DNA from: Pholiota molesta
Lineage: Eukaryota > Basidiomycota > Agaricomycetes > Agaricales > Strophariaceae
Direction of reading: 5' to 3'
Assembly (NCBI GenBank): GCA_014925825.1
Contig: JACGCK010000097.1
Span: forward strand, 62,001-126,000
Length of the DNA: 64,000 nt
Shown: piece by piece, positions 10,288 through 21,000 of the stretch
Layout: the number at the start of each line of letters is the position of its first letter
Position numbering within the stretch: position 1 is the stretch's first letter
Notes under the pieces: model-generated
Seen by the model: the letters and a program-made list of their open reading frames with translations, nothing else
The model's database searches: none
What the model was told of the DNA's origin: nothing
Translations under genes and position numbers: made by a program

Positions 10288-11717
10288 ATGTCGATCCTAA
10301 CACTGTAATTGAGTGATGACAATATGCCTCCGCTTATGTTCTTTTCTAACTGACATTAACTTGAACCTTTACATCACCAGGCCGGCCACGACAGATGACC
10401 TTCTCTGCGACAGACTGTCGGCCGCGGATCTCTATAGATATGCACGCACCTGCAGAACCGCGCATTGCGTCGTGCAGTCGTATATCAAACGCGCCTTTCA
10501 GGTACACACCCTGCTGGAGCGCTATTTCACACCGGCGGAGGCGCTGCAGTTCCGCGAGCTCCAAGCGCAGGTCGGCATGTTCATCTCCGGGTCGACCGCG
10601 CTCCAGTTCCTGGACCGCGCCCTCTACCCCGAGACGGGGCTCGACCTGTACGTCGAGCGCCGCCTGCGCCGCGCCGTGGCGCTGTGGCTGATCGCCATTG
10701 GGTATACATACGTGGTCCCGCGGAGTTTATGCAGAACAACGTCTCGTCTATGGGCGAGATTTTCACGGACTCGCAGCAGCAGGATAGAGCGCATGTATAC
10801 TTGACGTCGGAGGAGGCGGACTGTGGAAAGGCGCCGGACTGCCCTTTCGTGTTCGACTTTGAGAAACAGAACCCGGATCGCAAGATTCAGTTGATTACCA
10901 CCCTAGGTTCCCTTTGACAAGGGTGCTCAGATTTCATTCATGTGAGCTATGCATGATACGTCATGTTGAACATTCGTACTAACGTCTATTTACATTTCCA
11001 TCTGCATTTAGCGTGCGTCATGAACATCATTACTCACGATAAAGCCTACTCTTTGTATCCAAGAGCCACGTTCGAAGATTACCGCTCATTGATGTTCTCA
11101 AACAGCAACGACCGCGAAGAAAACGCGCTCAAGAAGTACGCGAGCCGGGGGTGGACGACGATCATGCTCTCCAGCGCCGTCACGCAGGCGACCGCGGCGC
11201 GCTACCGGTTCACGACGGGGAGCGCTACCTGGGGGACCGGGGGTGCTGGACGCTGCCTATTCTGCCTGCGCTGGCGTGCCCGCCGGGCCGCGGGGAGAGC
11301 AACTCCTGGAATGTGCGCTTCCCCAGATACGCTAGACGGCCGGATGTAGATTTCGGTGCGATTAGCACCAAAAACATGAAATTTAATTATCTCATGACTG
11401 CGACCCATGAAGCCTATGTCAGAAAGTACGCGGATGCACTGGCGGGGCTGGGGCTGTATTCGAGCAGGCGAGTGCCACTTGATTCATGGAGAACGTCGAG
11501 AAAATCTGATCTGTTTTTTTTTTTTTTGATTGATCGTCGCAGCATGCTCGATGATGCGCAATTCGAGGCCTTGACGAAGCGGTATCGTGGAAAAAACAGC
11601 CCGGTTCTGTTTGGGGAGAAACATACCACAGGCGCTGTGATATGCGACGAGGGGAAAGAGGAGCCAGGCAAGCTGTATGAGCGCCAAGTGCTTTTGATAG
11701 GCGCCCATGCGATGTGA
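10288..11717 (+). pseudogene. F-box-like / nucleotidyltransferase-like protein, copy 2, with frame breaks
   Basis: Tandem paralogue of the gene at 8485-9946: first exon MSIL, same phase-2 intron 1 (10305-10380), intron 10942-11011 and last intron 11468-11542 at matching positions. The motif region reads GSTALQFLDR ... PETGLDLYVE, so the first Asp of the DxD pair is Gly and catalysis is doubtful. Compared with copy 1 the frame breaks near 10714, 10911 and 11219; each is explained by one missing base in a run of G or C. The last intron needs a GC donor (GCGAGT) where copy 1 has GTAAGG. The 10480-10700 part is far richer in G+C than copy 1. Either sequencing errors in an expressed gene or a decaying duplicate; I call it a pseudogene only provisionally. 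Confidence 0.55.
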
Positions 11718-12277
11718 TTATTCAAATTATTTACATGTTAACTTTATGCCGTTTTTAGATTTTCTCTCGCTGTCATATGTCGATCGCTTTGTTGTATTAT
11801 TTATTTCGCTGTCTGCTTTCTCTAACACGTACTTACGAGTAGTCATAATTGCGAGCTTTCAATTTTTTATATGCCTATTTTCTAATTCTACTTTTTCCTT
11901 TCCGCACGCACATGGCTTGCCACTGGGAGGAAATCCATTGGAAATCTACTATAATCTATGGCATATCTCTCTCTCAAATACATCGGAACGGGTAACAATC
12001 TTTCGCATCCCTTTGAATCTGAAGAGATGCTTTAATGATGCGATTGAATCATAGCAGCCTCTACTTTTGAAATATGTATCCAATCTGAATCCGCCGGAAG
12101 ATTTCCTTCTAGACTGCGTCCCAGCGACGACGCAGATACTAGATAGCCGAACTTTTATTACAAAACAAAGGATATAAAAATTGTCCAACATAAGGCCGAC
12201 ACCTCAATGGACAATAGATGTATATATTAAAATACAATAAAAAAGAACAAAGGATATTCTACTGGGAACTTGGAGAG
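11718..12277. other. intergenic, AT-rich
   Basis: AT-rich flank after the second nucleotidyltransferase copy. No gene seen. Confidence 0.5.
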
Positions 12278-13024
12278 TGGGTGACTTTCCGTAAGCGTTT
12301 TTAATCCAGAACATAAAAGATTATCATATTTCTAGGGTTTCGGCCGCGATGCCGGGCCCAATTAGGAAGGTGAATAGTCAGGAATATGTTTCGACACCCT
12401 TGAATAAACCTCAATCTATGAAGAGGGTCAATGACCCATGAATAGATTAAAATTGTGGTGGAATAAAGGATTATCGCTGCAATTGCGCTGCAACACCTAT
12501 GATGGACATCCGCATTTGGGTTTCGGCACTTCCCTGACTTGTTCTCACATACCCTTTGTTCGGCTTCACCTCACATTTCGGACGTTATTCCTCTCGTTCC
12601 ACTCCCATAAGTGATACATAATCTCTTAGTTGCCTCCAAGCTAGACCATATAAATTAGTTATTGATTATACTCACCTGGTGGGGTTTTAGGAGGACTGCA
12701 CGACTCAGAAATTACCATGCTTGTTGACATTGCTCAGCCAGCAACACACCTTGAGTATGCACCTTCCATCTGCGGTGGCAAAAATAATGTATGGATGGCA
12801 GATAGCAGCGTCTGCAGCTTCCGAGAGGTCACCGGCCATTTATGAGGATGTGGCAGGCCTTTGAGCGTACCCAAAATGTACCAATGGATTTTTGAAGATT
12901 AAATTAATCGCCAACCTTACGGATATCCAACTGGATTAGATTATCGCAATAAAAAAAGAAATTGAATCTCCGAATGACTTTATAGTGGATTATTTTATTC
13001 GGAATCCTTACGGAAAGTCACCCA
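12278..13024. mobile_element. MITE-like element with 18-bp terminal inverted repeats
   Basis: The 18 bases at 12278-12295 (TGGGTGACTTTCCGTAAG) are the exact reverse complement of 13007-13024. The 747-bp interior is AT-rich and has no reading frame, which fits a non-autonomous DNA transposon. No clear target-site duplication is visible next to the repeats, so the exact ends and the superfamily are uncertain. Confidence 0.6.
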
Positions 13025-13600
13025 GTATAAGGGGAGCCATTGAATGTTATAGTTAGGAAATTGCCTGCGCAAGGGCAGTCTCCCATTTTTTTCGTTCATT
13101 ATCTCTTCCTTCCTATCAATTACCCTTCTGCGTGCTATCTACGACTGGATTGTTTTACAACAAGCAGGGCATATATAATTGATCTTGCTTTTCAGTTATT
13201 TGCCGCATGTTTTCTACAAGTCGACGCGTGCTCTTTGCGTGTTTCCCTCCCTCCACCACCTTTCTCCATTTAGGAGAATTTTTAAGCGCATAATTCTAGA
13301 TTCAGAAAATTGTGCGCGTACAAATTGACAATTGCGCGTTGAGTGCGCGTTATGTTCTTGCTTGGTTCTTGCCCCTTTCCTTGACGGAAGCGTCTTCCCG
13401 ACCTACAATTTGGCAGTATTCAGCTCAAGGGTTGTTCAGACGGTATACGTGCGATGCAACAGCCCAAGCAGCACTCAAGCCAAAGCATGGCCGCGAGTGC
13501 TGAGAACGCTCGATTCTGGCGGCTGCGCGGGGTACCGAAGGGATGACGTAACGTGACTTGTATGTGAGCGAGACTGTTGAGTGGTTAGCGGCTGTTGACC
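13025..13600. promoter_or_regulatory. upstream region of the Pns1-like gene
   Basis: Non-coding 576 bp with pyrimidine-rich tracts and a cluster of TGCGCGT-type words at about 13310-13350. It presumably contains the promoter of the transporter gene. No defined element is claimed. Confidence 0.35.
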
Positions 13601-16600
13601 ATGGCCACCTCGTTCGCTGCGTACGCATCGCAGTACCTCACCAAGCATGGCACCGACACCGTCGACTCCGACCAGCCCCTCTTCTTCTCCTTTACCACCG
13701 ACGACGGCTCCAGACATCCTCACGACACACACGTCGAGGACCTCGACGACCCCCATCTGAATCCAGCCCACGACGACGATCCATATCTCAAACTCGACGA
13801 CTCCCCCCGCGGCTGGCTGGCCCACCTCTCCCATTCTCCGAGACGCTCCAGATCGAGGTCCAGATCGCCCTCGCGCTCGCCGTCACCGCAGTCCCAGTCC
13901 TCCGCGGACACCGCTCCCCCACCCGAGCTGCTTGCTGCACCACTGCGCCCGAGCGCCCGACCCAGTCCCGCCCGGCCGCCACCAGTATCAGAGCTCACAG
14001 AATCCCTCTTACCCCGCGCGGGCACCGACGTCTTCTCCCTACCAGACCCGCGGCACATCCCCCGCAAGCGGCGGAAACACCACGATGCACACTGGACGGC
14101 GCTCTGGCTGGGCGCTGTCTCGCTCTCCCTTCTTCTCTGTGTTATCCTGCTGTTTACTACAAAACGACCGCGGGACTTTCCCGCCGCCCTCCTGCCATAC
14201 GCCATCCTTCTACGTACAGTGCCTGTCCTTACGCTGCTCACGCTGTTGAGTGCCGCTGCCGCGTATGCACATGTCTATCTGCTCAGGGTCTTCGCTGGCC
14301 CTGTCATGCTCGCAACTTCGGTTTTCGTTCCCGCTACCCTCTTCGTGTCCGCTATATGGGCCTTTGTAGGTAGTTTCATGTGGGACGGTGACGTCGAACC
14401 TACATGGGGCGAGACCGTTGGGTATGTTCAATCCCTCTCTTCGCTGTAATCAATGATGTCGCTCATACTTCCTCGTTTAGCCTCCGCCTCTTCGCCATCA
14501 TCCCCCTCGTCCTCTCCCTTATCACTGCGCGCCGCCTCCTCCATCTCCCGCGGCACATCCACCGCACCTCCTCCACCCTCGCGCTCGCCACGCACCTCCT
14601 CATGGCCAACCCCTTCCTCGCCGCGCTCTCCCCCGCGCTCCTCCTCGCCATGCTCCTCGCGAGCCTGCCCTTCCTCACCGCCGTCTTCCGCCTGCTGCTG
14701 ATCGGGTACTCGACGGGCGGCGGCCCGGGGCGGCGGCGGGGTGGGAGTGGCATGTGCGGGCCAGGGCGCACTGGGGCATCGCGCTGGTGCTCGCGGTGTG
14801 GCTCTGGACGTGGGCGGTGGTGCGCGGTGTGCTAAGGATGACGGCGGCGGGCGTCGTGGGCGCGTGGTATTTCGCAGAGTGCGTCTCCTTTCCTCCTCAT
14901 CCTATTCGTGTGACAAACGCTGACCTATCACTCGCAGCCCGTCATCACCCCCGGCGCCGCCGATGTCGACGCACACGATCCACGCCGCGCTCACGCGCGC
15001 AACCGGCCCGTCCCTCGGCACCCTCACGCTCTCCGCCCTGCTGCTCACCTTCCTCCGCTGCTGCACCCTCTCCCTCCTCCTGCTCAACCGCCTCCCGCCG
15101 CTGCTGCTCGCGATCCCGTTCGCGTCGTACGGCGTCCCCGGGACGTCGTTCGGGCTGGGCGTGGTGGGGGCGGGCGTCGCGCGCTTTGTGGTGCCTGGGG
15201 TGGAGTGGGTGGTGCGGTGGGTGAGGGGGTGGGAGGGGAGGGTGAGTCGGTATGCGGTGGTGTATTGCGGGATGGTGGGTGTGGGGTTCTGGGAGGGCGC
15301 GGGGCGGGCGGGGGTGTTGGTCGCGGGGCGGGCGCTGGCGGAGCGGGAGGGGCGGGAGCAGGCGGGTGGTGGGAGGATAGGGCGGAGGGGGAGGGTGGGC
15401 GAGGGGAGGGGGGCGGTAGTGGTGGATTTTGGCGCGGAACGTATGTCGTCTGCTGGTTTTTGTTGTTGTGGTTGTGCTCCTGCTCATGCGTTGCCCTTTG
15501 ATGTTTCTCAGCGTCGCTGGACCTGCTGACGATCTCGCCGCTGACGCTGACGCTGCCGTTCGCGCTGGCGACGTACCTGTTCGTGGCGCACACGCTCGGC
15601 GCGCCGCACGAGGCGCTCGGGGTGGCGCTGCTCGCGGGCGCGACGACGGCGGTGGTGGGCGTGTTCTGTGTGGGTGTTGTTAGGGATTGGTGAGTTCCCT
15701 TTCATTTCATTCCGTCCTCCTCTCATCTCGCGCTGGTATTGGCACTAACCACCACTCTTTTCGTCTTTCCTTTCTCCAGCGCGGACACGCTGTACCTCTG
15801 CTACTGCATCGACAAGGCCGCGGGCGAGCGGCACCGCGAGGAGGTCTTCATCGCGTTCGAGTACGACGCCGCCGCGGAGCCTGCGTTCGGCATCGGCGCG
15901 GGCCTCCCGGGGTCTGTGGTGCTGCCTATGCACCGGCAGCAGCACGGCGCCAGCGGCGGTGGGGGCGCGGGGTACAGCATCAGCAGCAACAGCAACAACA
16001 ACAACAGCAGCGCCCGCGCGGTGGGGCAGAGGCGGCGTTATGGGCGCGGGCGTGGTCGCGGCGGGCCCGGAGACGATCGTACCGCGCTCGCCGCTCGGGG
16101 CGGGTCCCGGACGAGGCGGCGCGGCGCGAAGGAAACGCTGTTCGACGCGCTGGCGGAGGCGCAGGCCGGTGGTCCCGGTGGGCGGCGCGGCGTCCCACAA
16201 CCACAACAACAGCAACACGGAGGGCACCCCCGCAGGCGCTGAAGGTGCCGCTGGCGTCGTACCTCGACTCCGAGAACGAGTCGCTCGACGGCGGCGACGA
16301 GCGCACGCCCGTCCACGCGCCGCCCCTGCCCGCCGCCGCGGCACCGCAGGATGCGGAGGACGAGGACGACGAGATGAACCCGTTCCGAAGGAGCGCGCTC
16401 GATGACGACGAGGAGGCAGAGGCGGTGGTGCGCCACCCTATCCCGATCGGCGGGCGCACCGGCGGACGAGCAGCGGGCGGCGGCGCGCCTGTGTACGCGT
16501 TTGCCGGGAGCCCCGGCGGTGCGGGTGGCGGCAGCCCGGCGAGCGCGGCCAGGGCGGGGTTCGGGTTCGTCGGCGGCGGCGGGCACCGGCGGGCGGCGTC

Positions 16601-16902
16601 CGGCGCGGGTGCGGTGGTGGTGGTGTGAGAGGCCCGGGGAGAGAGGCTGCTGAGCAGCACGCAGGAGCTGAATATGAAGAGCCAGTTCCTGATGAACATG
16701 CGCGCGTTCGGCGCGGAGAGCGAGGCGTCGGCGTCGGCGGTGTCGGGGGCGTCTGAGGGCGGGTCCGCGGCGGGGGTCGGGTGTGTTTGGGGCGGAGAGC
16801 CGTGTGTCTGGATCGGGTAGTGGTGGGCGTGGGCAGGCGCGGGGTGGAAGGGAGGAGGGCGAGGAGAGTATGTTGGGTCCTGGGAGCGGGTTTTTCAGCT
16901 AG
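13601..16902 (+). CDS. Pns1/SLC44 choline-transporter-like membrane protein (frame breaks)
   Basis: Polytopic membrane protein of the CTL/SLC44 (Pns1) family, plasma membrane in yeast, substrate uncertain in fungi. Exons 13601-14421, 14481-14878, 14938-15440, 15512-15689 and 15780-16902. The start is the ATG in GACCATGGCC. The N-terminal 150 residues are soluble with an RS tract (SRSRSRSPSRSPSP); then about ten hydrophobic segments (for example LWLGAVSLSLLLCVILLF; TLPFALATYLFVAHTLG). The C-terminal family block DTLYLCYCIDKAAGERHREE follows the last intron, then a low-complexity Gly/Asn/Asp tail ending GPGSGFFS. The frame is broken in the G-rich run near 14738 and several times between about 16030 and 16790; the reading resumes coherently each time. 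The gene is strikingly GC-rich from 14480 onward. Confidence 0.75.
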
Positions 16903-18000
16903 GCGCTTGGTGGGAAGAGGGTTGCGTCCATTTTGACAGATTTGTCTGTGGATTGCTGAATATGATGCGACAACGACCCTTGGCCTTTGCATCTCATTCC
17001 AACTGGTTGAGCGTTGAACTCACCTCCGAGTTGCCCTCGTTTCATCCGCTTCCCACTCTTAGGTTCCAAGAATTTCATGCTTCCTATTCATGGCGCCTAC
17101 CTCCCTCTGCTCAGCCATTCGGCCACGCCTATCGTCGTATCTCATACGATACACTCGCCACTGCAACATCCACCCATCACGCCGACTTTCCTACCTCACG
17201 CCAAGCTGTATACGGCCATCTCGTCTCTTATCTTCTCGTTGCATCGCATTTGTAGACTCTCCTATCCATGCACACGCTCTGACTTTTCCATCTCTTTTTT
17301 ATCTGTATATTTTACTCATCCCTTTTCTATTACTCTCTCGTACTACAATCCACAGCTGCTCTTTGCTACTCGGTTGATCATACGGCGGGATGGGATGTTT
17401 TTTAATTGGCGCTTTTTTCTCTCTCATTTTACGATGTGCTATATAACTGTTCTGTCTTTGCTTTGTCTTTTTCCACTTCCTTTTCCTGTTCCCTATTCAG
17501 CTCCGGTCTTGATGCGCGTTCATTGCGATTCACGAAGTACATCAAGCATATCATCGATCGTCCCAACTCCAATGCATCCGTCTCACCATATTTCTATCTC
17601 CATCTTTATCACCATCCATTATCATGACTGGATTTCCTCCATCCTATACTATGAAGCATCAGACTGCTTGCTTCACTCTTTCGAGTTCAGGATCATTCGC
17701 ATGTTCGGTCTCCTCGCGGACATTCCAGGTTGGGTATGCATTGACATCTGACTATCTCATAAATATCTATTACGCGTATTTCGGAATGTGTTCGTATTTA
17801 TATTAGCACGTTCGATACAGCTTTTGGTTTTCGGGTTTAGGGATGGTCCAAGGGGAGCTAAGATGATTTCATTCAGTGATTTATAGTGATAAGTCGATAA
17901 ACAGGGAATAAAAATCTATAAACAAAACGTTCCATACGGCCACTGAGGCGCTCGTAGGCAACCCCTTCAATATTTAGTCTGGGGTGCAAATTTCTCCCAA
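16903..18000. other. pyrimidine-rich 3' flank, no gene
   Basis: After the transporter stop the plus strand is C/T-rich for about 0.8 kb (many CTCCCTTCC/TCTTTTC words). Open frames here are products of the skewed composition. It likely contains the 3' UTR. Confidence 0.5.
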
Positions 18001-21000
18001 TTCAAACCTTGGTGTGTTCGAAGTGGTTCATTCGAATAGGAGAGCATATGGCCGGCAATAACGGCGTGTAAATCGGGCGAGCTGTCTACCGGGGTGGCAT
18101 GGCACCGGCAAGTGCTTCTGCAATCGTGCATCAAGTCGTGCAGACCTTCCGCCTTACCGTCGGGATAGTTCTGCTACTTATATTCACATTGGCCAGTGTT
18201 GGCACGCGTGACTGCCACCATGGAAGGCATTCGCGAGCGAGTGATACGGGCACGCCACACACGGTCATGACATCGCGCGCGAAGGTGCGACCGCACGCCT
18301 CGGTCGGCGATAGCAGTGCTACTGGCGCAGCGCCGTTATCAAATCATAGCCGGAGCCATCCCCCCGATGGGCGTATTTCCACAGTGGAAACGAAAGACGT
18401 GCCACGCGAGAAATACGATAGGTGGTAGGTTCGCACCCTCGTTCGCCCGTGTACATCCATGCGCTGCTGCTCATCGGGGGCCGGTGGGTCTGCGCCTTCC
18501 GAGTAGAAGAACTTCAAGAAGGCCACAATTGTAATCTGTGGGCCATATGTATTCAAACCTGCCCCACTCACTTTACCTGTACATTCTTCATCGCTCTTAC
18601 CTCGAGAATCGAATTTCGGGTCCTTGAGATTGCGCACATGCGTGGTGGTAAATTGTTCTAACGAATATACAATGTGGATCGATGTGAACTACGATAAATT
18701 CGGACGGTGATTGCTCCGCTAGTTCAATTGGTTTCGAACTTCGAGCGCTGACTCCGATACCAGCGCGCGCTTGAATGGCGAAGCACCGACCACATCGAAC
18801 CAATGTGCAAGTTAATACCATGCTGAAATCAGGAAACACGCAGAAATATTTCATCACCTGCAGCTTTTGAGGTATTTCTAAAACCAAACGAACTAACGTC
18901 CAAAGCTATCGGTCTTTTATCATCGGAGGATGACAGGCACCTCCAAGCTTTGCATCCGGTGTAGCTGCTTTCCTTCTTCCCAAAATAGGTAAATGTGATC
19001 TTGGAGTTTAGGCCCCGAGCCCACATCGTTCAAGCGCACACTGAGATCAGGCACCGCACATTGATTGATCAAGGCACCTAGATAGTTTGCTTTAGCGCCG
19101 AGCGACCACGATTGCGTCGGCGTTGATTCGTTTGTCTATGAAGTTATATGAAAAGCAACCCAAGTTGCCAACTCGGATGCGCTATTGAAATATCAACTCA
19201 AAGGCGTATTCGACCCGCATTTTTTGTGCTAAGCCTGCTACAGTACAGTCTCGACTGATGCCCTGTGCCTTTACAAGCTGAATACCGAATTGAACACCTC
19301 CCAAGTATCTCTTGGTCCTTGGATGTCTCTTTAACGATTCAATTCACGTATGAAGCACAAAAACTCGAATTGGTTTTAAATGTATGGCAACGGTTGGACA
19401 TTTCAGACGATCAGTCATGAGCGACGTTTACATTTATCAAGACCCATTAGTTTTTTCTGGAGATTTTGAAGCTTATGAGAGCCACTGTAGCTCGTAGATT
19501 AACTAGCCTAGCCCACCGAAATGATTGATAGCAAGTATTAATATCATATTTCTTGATAATGCTAGCTAGGCAACACGGCTTTCTGGGCGTTCAATGACCT
19601 CAGCAAAATGACCGAGTAATTATTGGCAGGTCGCGGAATTAACTTGGCCTTTTTGAGAGTGGCAGGTTTATTTACTGAAAGTGTTCCATATGTGCTAGCC
19701 CACGGAGAGCGTTCGCCTGTGCGGCTGGTTTTTTGACTTCGAAGCATGCATTCCCTATGTAAGAACGTCCATCATGTGCGGCACTTTGGGTCGTCATCGT
19801 CCTGGCCAAGTATTTGTAGTTAATATCAGGTGCATAAATCGATTTATAGTTGCATTACTCCAGACCCGCAGCCCTCTTTATTAGCCCGAAAAGATCGATA
19901 AGAAAGATTTTATAGAACGCGCATCGAGCCCAACTTGGTTAGGAAAATGACAAGACCACCCTATCACCGCACGTCAAAAGCAGACTGAGGAGCGCACCAA
20001 AAATGCTATCCAAGTATGATACAAATATTCAGCAGGCATCCATCGTTAAGGACATCATTAACATCGGACATCCGATGGCTAGTACTTACTACTAATGGCT
20101 ACGAGCGTCCGAGAGTCAGGTCGCCAGTGTCAAAGCTCCGGAATCTACACGATATTTTGACCCAAGGCTCCACTCAAGGGAATGACCCACTGTGATACGC
20201 AGATTCTGCAGCAAATGGATATTTTCTCCCTCGCCACCTTCGATTTTTTTCCTTGTTCTGGAATCTTTGCACATCATTCAGATATAATATGAGAAAAGTA
20301 TACAAGGGTCATCTCAATGTCTAAATTTCGCGCCCATTGTGTTGTCATTCAAGCTGATGTTTCCCTGTATATTTCCACTGTGTTTATCAGCTTGCAGGCG
20401 GCGTTTACAGTCGAGGATATTTATTAATTCACCGGACCAGGATATTGGATTAGCGCTTTTATTATTATTGACCCGGAAGAACTATAGGACGTTGGAAAAG
20501 AGCCCACAGGATATGTACACGGCGAAAGGTCAAGTCATATTCTCAAGTTGTGGAAATACGGGTCAGGAGACGTGCTTCTAATTCCTTGGCCCCTCTAACG
20601 TTTACTGAGCCTAGCTGTACATTACTTCCGAAATTCTTCCCAAGTGGATCTCGAATGCTGGAAAGCTCATGCCACTGAATTACTGAAATCCCAGTAGTAT
20701 AATACGGCGAAATTTCCCGAGCGTACAGATTTATCGGTCTATACGAGGTGATATTTAGTCATAAGTACTATTCGGCGTCATCTGAAACTAGTCAATTTTA
20801 TGGTTAGAAATCTCGATTAAAGGTATGTACAAAACTGCTGGTTATCTTCTGTGAGTCTATTTATAGATTCACAGGGCAGTAATGCGGATTATCTCCGTCC
20901 ACAGCGTACACCATTAGTCGGTCTTGAGTGGTCAGAATATCATATGATGAGAGAATGGTAGATTAGACATCAACTTTTAGTTCACAATCCTCGGCATCCT

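Noticed and set aside
15084..16586. Long Pro/Arg/Ala-rich frames antisense to the Pns1-like gene
   Set aside because: Shadows of the GC-rich coding strand; low complexity and no splice or start logic.
17014..17751. 245-codon plus-strand frame downstream of the transporter
   Set aside because: Composition follows the C/T-rich flank (Ser, Leu, Phe, His, Ile); no domain and overlapping frames of similar kind.
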